DNA of 64,000 bases, from contig OZ026837.1 of assembly GCA_964023205.1 (NCBI GenBank), positions 15,477,479-15,541,478 on the forward strand. The letters are read 5' to 3'. The stretch comes from Lutraria lutraria. Taxonomy: Eukaryota; Mollusca; Bivalvia; Venerida; Mactridae. The translations under genes and the position numbers were made by a program. The first letter of the stretch is position 1; the number at the start of each line of letters is the position of its first letter. Shown here one piece after another: positions 47,077 to 64,000 of the stretch. The notes under the pieces are model-generated. The model was given only the letters and a program-made list of their open reading frames with translations. It ran no database searches and was not told the origin of the DNA.

Positions 47077-47149
47077 TCCCGTTTGTTTTCATTTCTGAAC
47101 AGTGCTTGTGCACACGAAACGATGACGTACACAAGTTTTGCGCATTAAA

Positions 47150-47161
47150 TTTGGCGGGAAA
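47150..47161. promoter_or_regulatory. E2F-type site between PPM1E and RAD51C
   Basis: TTTGGCGGGAAA is an exact match to the E2F consensus. It lies 74 bases upstream of the PPM1E start codon and about 1.1 kb upstream of the RAD51C start codon, in a short divergent intergenic region. A TGACGTAC half-CRE is at about 47123. RAD51C would fit S-phase regulation. The RAD51C 5' UTR may begin just downstream (possible donor TTTT|GTGAGT at 47219/47220, acceptor TTACAG at 48289). Promoter function is inferred. Confidence 0.55.
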
Positions 47162-47663
47162 TTTTGACAGCTGATTGTGAAGTATCAATGGAATGCTGTT
47201 TGTAAACTAATCTTATTTTGTGAGTCGTCTACAATTATTTTATTGTCCGTGTTAGTGACAGGTGTACATTGGAATGTGTTCACTACTTTGTTATACCATT
47301 TGAAACAATAATATCTTAACCGAATTGCATTGAGTGGATTCGTACTGAGTCGAATCGTACCAATGACCTTATGTTATAAAATTTATATTTTTGTGACTGT
47401 ATCGGAGACATATATATTACATCTAAGTATCTGACTGTATGTCTGATCCGTGCCAGTATATGCTATGATTGTAAAATAACTCCCTCGAGTAGTAATAATG
47501 TTTTAAAGCAGATACATAGATATTTATAATGTTATATGTCTCTGATTTGAGTAATGATTGGAGTCTGTATTAAAGAAGCTGAAACAAGAAGCACAGTCGC
47601 ACGTATAGTATGTGATGCGTTTTGATTTAGCCTGTGACCAATATAAAATGCTGCATAGTAGTT

Positions 47664-47772
47664 CAGATTTAGCTCCGTTGGTAAAGCATCCGACTTGCAA
47701 GCAGTAGGTTGCGGCAAAGACAGGTCTATAATGTATAGGTCTTTGGTTGCAGGTTCAAGCCCCGCATCTGGT
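47664..47772 (+). tRNA. tRNA-Ala(TGC)-like sequence with an inserted hairpin, probably a pseudogene
   Basis: TTAGCTCCGTTGGTAAAGC resembles a D arm/A box. CCGACTTGCAAGCAG gives a loop with TGC at the anticodon position. GGTTCAAGCCC is a good T arm/B box. Between anticodon and T arms sits an extra ~33-base hairpin (CAAAGAC...GTCTTTG) flanked by GGTTGC on both sides. The acceptor stem pairs poorly (AGAT/ATCT only). A tRNA-derived repeat or pseudogene is likelier than a working tRNA. Confidence 0.35.
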
Positions 47773-48304
47773 ACATTTTTCTCCTCTTAATTATTTCACT
47801 GAAATTGTCAAGTATGCTAAAAAGACATTTATATACACCTAAATCAGACCAGAGACATAGTCATGTTATCTATCTTATTATCTATTATTTCAACTGTCAG
47901 TCAAGAATAAAAGCAGAAAGAGAGGAAAGAGGGAAATTATATTACTAGTAAGAAAGACATCATGAATAATTAGCATACGTATCAAGGGCCTTAATTTCTT
48001 ATGCCATTTTTGAGTCCGGTATTCGGCCCCATTCCCCAAGTAAAATTGTATACATTTTTCCCCACTGAGAGACAAATTTCCTCATAATTAAAAAAAACTG
48101 TTCATGATGCTACCTACAGAAGGTAAGTTAGTCTTGAAAATTCCCCGATTTGGAGGGACCCAATACCTGAGCCTTCATGTTTCCCAAAACAGTAAAAAGG
48201 GCTGGCCTACATTGTATGTGTGTATATTAGTTGATAGTTTAAGTACCTTAAAATTAAAGTCAAATCATATTTAGTTCAAAATTTTACAGGTAAAAAATAA
48301 GCGT

Positions 48305-51300
48305 ATGGACACTAGGGAACTGACAACTTTACCAATTGCCCCTTTACATAAGACCAGACTGTTAACTGCTGGGTATAGACTTGTTGGAGATATTGAAAGT
48401 GTAACAGCTGAACATCTAAGTAATGGTACAGTTTAATTACATACATTTATTTATGTGTTTGTTTGTAATGAGAGAGCCCGTCTGGTTAGGTTGTGAGTTC
48501 GAACCCCAGGCAAAGCTCACAATGTCAAATTTGACTGAAGATATTAAATCCTATTGTCCTCCACCTCTGCATTTTGTGGGACACCTTGGTAGTAGCTTGC
48601 AGATAGAATGTGGTTAGTACTGATTTAGGCCTAAATGAAATCCAGGGAAGCTGGTTAGGATAACTACCCGCCACGATATGACTGAAATAATGTTGAAAAT
48701 GGTGTTAAATCGAAAGAAAGAAATTGTAATGAGAATACATGTAATTTAATTATATATGTGCAGCTCAACTAAGTGGTTTTAGGTACAAAAATCATTGTGA
48801 GGCCATGGCGCACTTTACAAATTACATGCAAAGATTTGTTTTCAATGGAAGGCTGTCCAGAGCTTGAAAGATTAAGAACAAAATGAATACAAATTATACA
48901 ATTATTATTTGGTCAAAGAACTTTTTAAAATATATATTACAATATAAGTCATGAACTTAAAATTAATTTACATATGTTTCAGATACTGGACTGAATGCAT
49001 CAGATTGTGAATATTTGATAAGACTTATATCACAATACAAAAATTATGTACCAAAGCCTCGACTTGCCTCGGAGATCTACAAGAATGAAGAGACAGATGC
49101 ACCAATTATGACATTCTCTGAGAAGTTGGATGAAGCTCTTGGTGGTGGAATACAGCGTGGTATATTGACAGAGGTATGTGGCCTGCCTGGTGTTGGTAAA
49201 ACTCAACTATGGTGAGTGATATATACCTTTCACAAAAGCATTCTATAATAAGGTTTTCAGTGACAAATCATGTCTGTAGAAAATGCTATTCTAACTAAGT
49301 TGTCTAAATTCCTCATAGAATTGGTAAAAAATGGCACTTGAATTTCCCAAGATGAAAGGCTAAGGCCCCTGAATTCCCAATTTTTTGGAGACCCTAGTGT
49401 TTTGCAGAATGACGTAAGCATATTATATGTACTCTCTATGCAATAACTGTTGTCTAATTAATACAAATGCACACCTTCGGAGAACTGACATCTCGAGGGC
49501 TCAGCGCAACACTGACGTAACTTGTTCTTATTTCAATATGAGTTACGACACTGTTGCGTTGAGCCCTCGATCTATTGATGAGGTTAATGGCATTATGTGT
49601 CAGTTGCTTGTGTTGAATAAGAAAATAGAGTAGAGCACGGTTGATATCCTAGGGACCAGTGTTGTTTCCCTCTTCATTGGGAAGAAGCCTTAGCCTGTTG
49701 ATTTTTGGAAGAATTATTGCTAAAACTGCTGATTTGGGAAATAAAATAGCTGGTGGATTTTTGGGGATACTGCTTGATTCTAAAGAAATTTTCAATTGGG
49801 AAGAGGCCTATAATACATTGTAGGCCTCTGTTAAAGAAGGTGAAAAATCACTGGGGACTGTTCAAGGAAAATGATATTTTGCTATGTGATGTATATCTGA
49901 TGCTTCTCTGCAATCAAGCCTGCAAACAAAAGCCTCCCTTAGGAAAGACAAAATGAAACCTTTATTGACAGGTGGCCGTTATTTGGAGGTCATGTTGTCA
50001 TAAATTGCCAATGATGTTTTTTTGTCTAAAGTGGCCTTCTTTCCGAGATGGTAGTTAACATAGGTTTGACTGTTTATCCAAGTTCACTATGATCTTGTTT
50101 TACCGTGCTAACGAGCACTCTATAAGAATTATTGACTGTCCAAAAAAATAGCAGAAATATGGAATCAATGCTTTGATGCTTCATTAAATCATTATATGTG
50201 TTTCAATTTCAAGGTACATTGCAACCTCTCTAAAGCAGCATCCTTTGGGAGTAGCAAAATTATGTTGTTGTTGAGAGGTTGTTGCTCTAGAGAAGTTGAT
50301 TTCATAATTAAATCATTCTGTGGGAAAATACAATGTTGTTGTTCAAGGGAGGTTGTTGCTCAGAAGAGGGCCACTCTAGAGAGGTTGTAATGTAGTTTAT
50401 TTCAGTTTGCAGTTAGCATGTGATGTACAGTTACCAGTGATATTCGGGGGAGTAGATGGTGAAGTAATATATATTGAAGCAGGTGGTGGATTTGTTGTTG
50501 AAAGATTGACTGATATCGTTAAAGCTACAGTCAAACACTGTCAGCATATTGTACAAGGTGAAAATGATGCAGGTAAAATGAACAACCATTGAAAATTTAT
50601 TCAAGTGACTTAACGCCTGAGATTAATATTGATTAATCATAACATTATATTTTTATTCATGAGGCCTGAAAAAAGTTGTGTTTGCATAATTATATCAATC
50701 TATCTTTTTAACCATAATACATTGAGAATGGATATCAGACTCGAGCTCAGAGATTGAACTCAAGTTTCATAACCTCAGAATCAGATCTGTTGTTCTTGCA
50801 TATACATAGTAAATTGTCATTTTACAAAACATGTATTTTATATTAAGTATGTTTGTATTGCATGCATCGGGCAGTTAGACATGATCTAATTGTTGTTTGT
50901 GCCCACTGTTGTAATGACTCCAATGAAAACAATTGTTTCTTAAAGGAATTTACTATGATGTTTAAAAACTGAGTTTTATTTCTTGTTCAGAGCATGAGAA
51001 TTTATGTTTTAGATATACAGAAAGTTGGCTCAAGTATGACAGAAGATAAGTTCTTGGCTGGTATCCATGTATACAGTTGTCATGACAACTGCCAGCTGCT
51101 TGCCATGGTGGAGTTACTTCCTGAACTACTGAAGGAAAATAAAAAGGTCTGTTTTACTAAGTACAAATGTTTTACTAAATCTGTTTTGTACCATGTTTAA
51201 GAGCAGTATATATAAACTTTAAAAAAGCTGGGTCTAAAAGCTTGAGTCAATTAATGAATTATCTCTGCGCCAAATCAATAATTGGTAAAGTGAGAAGACA

Positions 51301-53886
51301 TAAATTGCTATTTTTAGCTCGTCTGAAGTAGAAAAAGTCCAGCTATCGTAATACGGCTTCTGCAACAGCATCTGCATCTGCAAAAACTTTAATGTAGTTC
51401 ATAACTCAGAAACTATAAGAGGTAGCAACATGAAACTTCATAGGTGGATAGATCTCACTGAGGTGGTGAACAGACTGGCATTGGCACTAGGGCTGTCCCA
51501 TGGCTGTGTACCGGTACGTACCGGTTCATTGCTGAACGATATGCGTATCGTATCGGAAGGTCTCGTATCAGCCATATTGCAGTTTCTGTTTTATATTTAA
51601 AAAACTCTTAGAATGTTTAACAACTGAACTAGATTTGCCAATTTACTCTCATATCATCGTCGACAATGCTTATGCAACTAATATCCCGAATTCCATACTC
51701 CATTCATAGACATTAGCAGCATCAGGTAAAGCTAGACAACAAAATCTATTTGAATATTCAGATTTTGTCAAGTAGATATTGATGTATAAATTGTATTATG
51801 CTACCATGTAAATTTACATAAAAATATGGCAGCATTTTGGTTTGCAAATTAATAAAACAAAGAAGCACGTAAGTGTCTATTAAAACTGTCAGCACGATTT
51901 CAAGTATAGTGGTAGGACTAGCAAACCTTAGAACACATATGTCTCGTCATCATAACATCCAAGTTGAAGGTTTCAGGTAGTTTATTATTGATTTAGTATT
52001 GTTAACTTAATAAATTTGACAATCATAACCCTGATTCTTTAAAGAATTTTATATGGCAAGGTTCTTGATATAAGGTCATTTAATATGGGACAGAGATTTA
52101 AAACTTGCTAATATTTCTTATAATCAACTAACATAATATGTGAATCAAATTGATGACTTTAGTACATGACAAATTTAGTTCTACACCTTTTAACAGTTAA
52201 TTAGGCCTTTCTAGCACCAAACAAGTGTCCAGAGTTCCCAAAAACACTAATATTAAGTTTTTCATTACTTTAAAATATATTTATATTGTGTCGTTGATAT
52301 TGCGTATCGCTAGTATCGTATGGCAATACAAATCGTATTAGCTGAGATCTGTATCGGGACAGCCCTAATTGCTGCACTCTTGTTACTGAATTATTAGATT
52401 TCTCTATACTTTGTCACTGTAGGTAAAACTGATAGTAATTGATAGTGTGGCATTCCATTTCCGACACGATTTTGATGACATGTCTCTTAGAACACGACTT
52501 CTTACAAACATGGCCCAGACATTGGTTGACCTGTCTAGAAAATTTTATGTAGCAGTAAGTACTCTCCTTATTAAACATTGTCATTATAATATTTTATAAA
52601 TCACAGGTTTTGCCTTCAAATTTTATGCTTCATGTAATGCTGTATGTTACGGCACTGTTGATTTGATGGATTTTGTTGATTTTTATGTAAGAAAACCTCT
52701 CCTGACCACAGCCTATAGATGGACAAGTTTTATGCCCAAGCCCATTGGATAAAAACATCTTTGAATAAATTTGAATTTATAAGTCCTGGTAGTCACATAT
52801 TAGTGGTGAATGGTGTTTGAAAATAAAACATGACATCATACATAGGATAAGCGTAATAATTGAATACATGTATTGATTTGAATGTGTGTTTTTTTTTTCG
52901 GTATCAGTTGTTCTTAGTCAAAGGACACATACCATTGTGTCAATTTTCAATTGTTTGTTTGTGTAACAGTAACTTTTTGTTGATTTGCATGTTTTCTGGA
53001 AATGTTGATGTATGTACATTTTTTCTGTATATTTAGGTTGTTGTTACTAATCAGATGACTACAAAAGTTCATCAAGGGTCAGATAAGGGATCCCATATCA
53101 TACCCTGTTTGGGTGAAAGTTGGGGTCATGCCTGCACTTGTCGTATCATCTTACAGCATGATGGAGACAACAGAAGGATGTGGCTATATAAGTCATCTAG
53201 TCAACCCCAGAGTTATACTACTTTTCAAATTACGGTACAAAAAAATACATACAATAAAACCTGTTCATCCGACCACCTTTTACAAGCAACGTCCTGAAAT
53301 GAAAAATGTCTAGTCATTCATGATTACCTTATTAAATGTGATGGAAGTCGAAGAGAACTTTACAGAGACAGAACTTTATCAAATTTTGTTAAAGCCTTAT
53401 TAACTTTTTGGATGTAAAATTTAAAGTAGGTCTTATTTTACCTTGAAAGATGTCTTACCAGTTCTTGTCAGACATAGCTACAGGTACTTGACACAAACTC
53501 AAGTTTGCTGTGTAGGCTACTTATACCTAATAATAATACTTGTGGATGTAGCTTTATACTCTTTTATCATATTCATTGTTTTAGCCTGTATTTTTGCCAT
53601 TTCTATAGATTTTTTAAATAAAAATCTAGTGTAGATTTCAAGGTTAGGTCTTTATTAATGTGTTTTGTATTTTTCTCTTATTGATGATGTGCTCTGTTTT
53701 TACAGATGAAGTGCACTGTTTTATTACAATCTCATTATCTACAATTACTTGTTATTTCAGACTGATGGTATTAGAGATATTATGGATAAACATCAACATT
53801 CACAACAACAACAACAACATCATGAGGATATAGAGACTGGAGAACATTTTGATGGAAATCCAAATAAAAGACAGCGACTTGTGTAA
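48305..53886 (+). CDS. RAD51C: DNA repair protein RAD51 homolog 3 (RAD51C)
   Basis: Coding exons 48305-48419, 48983-49211, 50406-50572, 51013-51146, 52423-52554, 53037-53234 and 53761-53886 join in phase to 366 residues, close to the vertebrate length. RAD51C is a RecA-fold ATPase of the BCDX2 and CX3 paralogue complexes in homologous recombination. Visible: Walker A GLPGVGKT (105-112), IEAGGGFVVERL strand, Walker B LIVID (218-222), FRHDFDDMSLRTRLL, and the VVTNQMTTK loop (261-269) followed by LGESWGH. The C-terminus has a Gln/His tract and ends NKRQRLV, a basic end where vertebrate RAD51C carries its nuclear signal. The ATG aligns with an internal methionine of the human N-terminus; the exon could begin at 48290 (after TTACAG) with a 5' UTR exon upstream. 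The ~120-residue region before Walker A is more diverged than the core. Confidence 0.96.
48465..48730 (+). mobile_element. SINE family C, plus strand, in RAD51C intron 1
   Basis: Head fragment with an intact B box (GAGTTCGAACCCCAGG), then ATTGTCCTCCACCTCTGC, TAGTAGCTTGCAGATAGAA and AGGGAAGCTGGTTAGGATAA. It ends TTAAATCGAAAGAAAGAAA. Confidence 0.75.
49493..49570. mobile_element. hairpin element, copy 3, in RAD51C intron 2
   Basis: Arms of 30 bases with three mismatches (TCGAGGGCTCAGCGCAACAC against TGTTGCGTTGAGCCCTCGA) around TGTTCTTATTTCAATATG. The loop is identical to copy 2. Confidence 0.85.
49935..50075. mobile_element. MITE, family ACAGTCAAACC, in RAD51C intron 2
   Basis: AACCTTTATTGACAGGTGGC, TTATTTGGAGGTCATGTTG and the right end AGTTAACATAGGTTTGACTG. 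The left end is poorly preserved. Confidence 0.6.
50213..50395. mobile_element. MITE, family TACAGTACAACCTCT, in RAD51C intron 2
   Basis: Left TACATTGCAACCTCTCTAAA, right CTAGAGAGGTTGTAATGTA. It ends only about 10 bases before the acceptor of the 50406 exon, so it supplies most of the sequence next to that splice site. Confidence 0.75.
51320..51480 (+). repeat. dispersed repeat (TTCATAACTCAGAAACTATAAG)
   Basis: TCTGCATCTGCAAAAACTTT, GTTCATAACTCAGAAACTA and ACATGAAACTTCATAGGTGG. Resembles part of 27065-27190 and 36460-36580. Interrupted at its right end by the next element. Confidence 0.5.
51488..52367. mobile_element. 880-bp element with TAGGGCTGTCCC inverted ends
   Basis: Begins TAGGGCTGTCCC and ends GGGACAGCCCTA, perfect 12-base inverted ends. 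Sub-terminal TACCGGTACG / GTATCGTATCGG and GCGTATCGCTAGTATCGTAT repeats follow. It carries no transposase. The ends look hAT-like; flanking 8-mers (ATTGGCAC, ATTGCTGC) match only partly, so the target duplication is uncertain. It lies in RAD51C intron 4. Confidence 0.65.
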
Positions 53887-54109
53887 AAAGTAGTGCTAGC
53901 TTTAATGAGTACAAAAATCGGCTTGAAAAACCATGGCAATGCTTTAATATGCTTGTCATGTTGTCATGCTCAACCTCAGACCCAGTACTCATCGTTGATT
54001 TAAGTGCTGTTGGTAGTTTGTTCTTCATTGGGAAAAATGTTCCGACAGAGGTTCATCGACAACTAGGCTGCCGCAGCTTTTTACTTGTAATTGGTGTATA
54101 TACATTATT

Positions 54110-54440
54110 AGTTGTGCCCCTGTCAAAGAAAAGGGGATATATTGCTTTGCACATGTCAGTCCGTCCATCCGTCTGTAACCAAACCTTGTACGACCAATAA
54201 ATAGAGAACTATTTGGCCTAAACTCTTCTGGTTTGATTTGGAGGTTGGTCATCACATTTAGATGACCTTTTATGATTTTGTGGTCAGTATGTCAAAGTTC
54301 AAGGTCACAGTGACCTTCAGCACAAAAACCTTGTCCGAGAAATCACCAGAGAACGATTTGGCCTTAGATCCTTTGGAAGTTGGTTTATCACATGTAGATG
54401 ACCCCTATTGATTTTAAGGTCAATAGGTCAAGGTCGTACT
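54110..54440 (+). repeat. dispersed repeat with AGGTCA-type motifs, in RAD51C 3' UTR
   Basis: GTGCCCCTGTCAAAGAAAAG, GGGATATATTGCTTTGCACA and CAGTCCGTCCATCCGTCTGT are followed by a roughly 115-base segment repeated twice (AGAGAACTATTTGGCC / AGAGAACGATTTGGCC, then TTTGGAGGTTGGTCATCACA / TTTGGAAGTTGGTTTATCAC). It includes AGGTCACAGTGACCT at about 54302. Confidence 0.65.
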
Positions 54441-54529
54441 ATCCAGTTGACCTTTTTGTTGTTATGATATCTATTGTTTTGTTATGTATATTTGTGTATT
54501 GTTTGTTTTATCTTTTGTGACAAGTACTT

Positions 54530-54766
54530 AGGCCATCCATCAAAAATTTTGGTTTGCAGTTAAATAACTGACTTCACAGTGGGCATGTAGGTAACACTTT
54601 TGGTTAACAAAACTATGCTTGTACAGAAATAAAAAACTGGAATAATGAATGAGAAAAATTGTTGGTAAAAATAATTATACATTTTTGGGAGGTTGTGGTT
54701 TTATAGACAAGCTGGTCACGTAACTGCAAACCAGCAATTTTTAAGGATGACCTTATCTATGAGCCA
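54530..54766. mobile_element. MITE, family GGTCATCCTTAAAAA, in RAD51C 3' UTR
   Basis: Left AGGCCATCCATCAAAAATTT with GGTTTGCAGTTA; right TAACTGCAAACC with AATTTTTAAGGATGACCTTA. The ends are inverted over about 30 bases. Confidence 0.7.
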
Positions 54767-55372
54767 ATACTAGTAGACTAAAATCATGGGTTGTTCACGA
54801 ATTGATTGGTTACTGAAAATCTTATGTGACTGGTTAACTTTGAAGCATTTAGTAACTTGTTTCATATTAATTTGTAAAGTAATGATGTAAGGTTTTGCTT
54901 CTTTGTCATTTATCATTAAATACTGATAATGATGACTCAGCGCAAAACTATGCTAACTAAAAACATTTTCTCATAATGACCCGTTTTTCAAACAGGCGTA
55001 TAAAAATGGTTTTATTTAATTACAAATGTACTATAAAGAATATATTAAAGGGTAAATTTGTCAAAAAGGCAAAAAAGAGACTGTTTTTCATTTCTCCTGA
55101 AAGAGAGCTAACAAAATATTGCACTAGCTGAGCCATTGATAAGTGCTTCTGTGTTTGATATCATGTACATGTTCTTCAATTTCAAAAATCATAATGATTT
55201 TAATGTTTATAAATACACCTGATTGTATGTTTTTATTCATTTGAATAAAGTTCAATTAATTAAATGGTGTTTGAATTTGTTTGTGTGTATACTGGACTTT
55301 GATTGTGGAAAATATGGTCACTTCTAAATCATAGCTAATAACAAATGAACTGAGTGCTTTAATCTGTAACGA

Positions 55373-55383
55373 TTTATTTTATT
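55373..55383 (-). terminator. poly(A) signals of the CFAP119-like gene
   Basis: TTTATT occurs twice in overlap on the plus strand (AATAAA on the minus strand), about 110 bases past the stop codon at 55493-55495. Confidence 0.5.
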
Positions 55384-55492
55384 TCTGTCACAGACACTAT
55401 TTCTCCAATATGTACACAAAAATAATATATTTTACAATAAGATAACATAAAACAAAATGTCTATAATACTCTGACATATATTTTAACGTCAA

Positions 55493-62687
<7,195 letters not shown>

Positions 62688-62766
62688 TTTGAGCCGTACA
62701 ATTTCTTGTAATAACTAAATATCCAGAACCTCGTATAAAAGCGTCTTTGTTGTCATAGGCGCATCC

Positions 62767-62774
62767 ACTTCCGG
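62767..62774. promoter_or_regulatory. ETS-type site upstream of the CFAP119-like gene
   Basis: ACTTCCGG lies 80 bases upstream of the ATG at 62687, a usual position for an ETS/GABP site in a TATA-less animal promoter. I saw no convincing RFX X-box nearby. Confidence 0.35.
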
Positions 62775-62893
62775 TTAGACAAGGCTTAACTCCCTTGGAT
62801 TGAAGAATGACTAAAGTCTAATTTTCGTCCCTATCTGTCCGGTCCGTTATTCAGTCTGAAGCACAGGTGGCAGTATCAGTGTTTGGTCTACAA

Positions 62894-63012
62894 ACGATAC
62901 AAAAAATAAATAAATAAACAATAAGATTCCCGTCACTGAGCTTATATACTATCAAGGGATAGTATATAAGCTTATTGACGGGATTTTATATATATATTTT
63001 TTTTGTATCGTC
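62894..63012. repeat. 119-bp near-perfect palindrome
   Basis: Arms run from ACGATACAAAAAA inward to CCCGTCACTGAGCTTATATA and meet at a 4-base loop (AAGG at about 62954). The inner 29 bases of each arm pair with few mismatches; the middle is A/T simple sequence. Lies ~210 bases upstream of the CFAP119-like ATG. Confidence 0.85.
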
Positions 63013-64000
63013 TTATGATTTCGACGTTCTTATGTTTTCGACGGTTTTCATTTTCTCAAGATTGCGTCATTATCACGCGAGATTTATTTAAACCCCGCCC
63101 CCTCTGAATGTAAACAAATGATGCTAGTTGTCACAAAAATATCAGGCGGTTAAAAAATAGAATTACGACTGGTAAACTAGCAATATCAAAGTCACTTACT
63201 GATATTTCATGGTGAATTGCTATTCCCAAAATTTGTGTCGACAAAATACCCAAGAAAAATCTTTTTTCATCAAATAATCTTCAAACAAACTTGTGCACGT
63301 CTGCAGTAGACATAACCTTTTCCGGTAGTCACGTGGTCTGGACAAATTTTTGTACAGGGTGTTCTCAAAAGTTTTTCTCCCACTAATACTTTCTTACGGT
63401 GTCAGACCACAAAATTGTGTTTCCTCACTACGCTAATTCTCTAAGTATCCAGTAATAATTCAGGCCAAGTCCCAGGTAAATAGTAAGGACAGGTCATATT
63501 TTGCTGATGACCTGAGTAAAGCATACTTGTAAAACAGTGATAAAGCAAGATTTATCAGTAGAAAGGGTGACAATGAACAGTAAACCAATGTTTAAGAATA
63601 GTTTGTTGATTTTTTTATGGAAAGAAATACCGAAAAGTTGCCGAAAATGCATCATATTTGCTGTTAAAAGTTGACAGTTAGGTATTTTAGTGAAAACAGC
63701 GTTTTAATTTCCAATATTCGTTGAACTCACTGACTGAACTTCGCTTTTGAGAAAAAATGTGTTTATTGACTTTTTAACCACCCCGTATCGCTATTTATAT
63801 CGACCAATGAAAACCGTCGAAAACATGTAACGTCACTGAGTGGGAAAACAAAAATGGCTGCCTTCATGAAACGGCTCTAAAAAGGTCAATACTCTATTGT
63901 TTTGCTTAGAAATCGGTATTTTATGTAGAGATCTAAATGTTAGTAATTACTTCCATGTCAAATTGTGCATGCAATAAACGTCCGTTTATTTACCGGGCGA
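63013..64000. other. intergenic, no gene seen
   Basis: ATGTTTTCGACGGTTTTCAT at about 63033-63052 recurs inverted near 63805-63825, bracketing about 770 bases. A GC box (CCCCGCCCC) is at about 63095. The ATG at 63854 opens only eight codons. No exon is supported. Confidence 0.4.

Larger units (their letters stand above)
53887..55265 (+). other. RAD51C 3' UTR
   Basis: From the TAA at 53884-53886 to just after AATAAA at 55244-55249, the first well-placed signal near the convergent gene. It contains two repeats (54110-54440 and 54530-54766). The CFAP119-like poly(A) signal on the other strand is only ~125 bases beyond. Confidence 0.5.

Noticed and set aside
50994..51200. RAD51C exon beginning at the ATG at 50994 or after TTGTTCAG at 50990
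   Set aside because: Starting there puts the exon out of phase with the preceding exon (which ends with one extra base) and hits a stop in the joined frame; the acceptor TTTTAG at 51012 restores the phase.
63854..63880. ATGGCTGCC start context as a new gene start
   Set aside because: It reads only eight codons before a stop and has no donor site inside that frame.

Overview
The window is AT-rich, intron-rich animal DNA. Its dispersed repeats (tRNA-headed SINEs, 5'-truncated LINE tails ending in short tandem motifs, and many small inverted-repeat elements) and the protein sequences fit a marine bivalve mollusc. I cannot name the species. There is one 200-base assembly gap at 19623-19822. I read four spliced protein-coding genes by matching reading frames, splice sites and intron phases across exons.

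Layout. 1-5600: no gene, two LINE 3' fragments and a tRNA-headed SINE. 5600-12450, plus strand: an uncharacterised six-exon gene encoding about 249 residues; its first exon is uncertain, the other five join in phase and end before a poly(A) signal. 12790-16475: a 3.7 kb minisatellite of 38-bp units. 16490-23860: noncoding DNA, possibly in part the 3' UTR of the next gene. 23864-47076, minus strand: a PPM1E/PPM1F-type protein phosphatase in seven coding exons, with a 15.6 kb first intron full of small transposons. 47080-48300: a short head-to-head intergenic region holding an exact E2F-type site and a tRNA-like sequence. 48305-53886, plus strand: RAD51C, seven coding exons, 366 residues, complete. 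55493-62687, minus strand: a ciliary CLAMP-domain protein (CFAP119/CCDC189-like), ten coding exons, 317 residues, tail-to-tail with RAD51C. 62700-64000: the upstream region of that gene with a near-perfect 119-bp palindrome.

The genes do not form one pathway: RAD51C acts in homologous recombination, the PPM1 phosphatase in kinase signalling, and CFAP119 in motile cilia. From memory, RAD51C and PPM1E also neighbour each other on human chromosome 17q22, so this pair looks like an ancient linkage. The points most worth following are the unrecognised six-exon gene, the RAD51C/PPM1E pair with its compact shared promoter region, three copies of a ~78-bp hairpin element, a CpG-rich fold-back element, and a large set of MITE-like families, some with clear target-site duplications.
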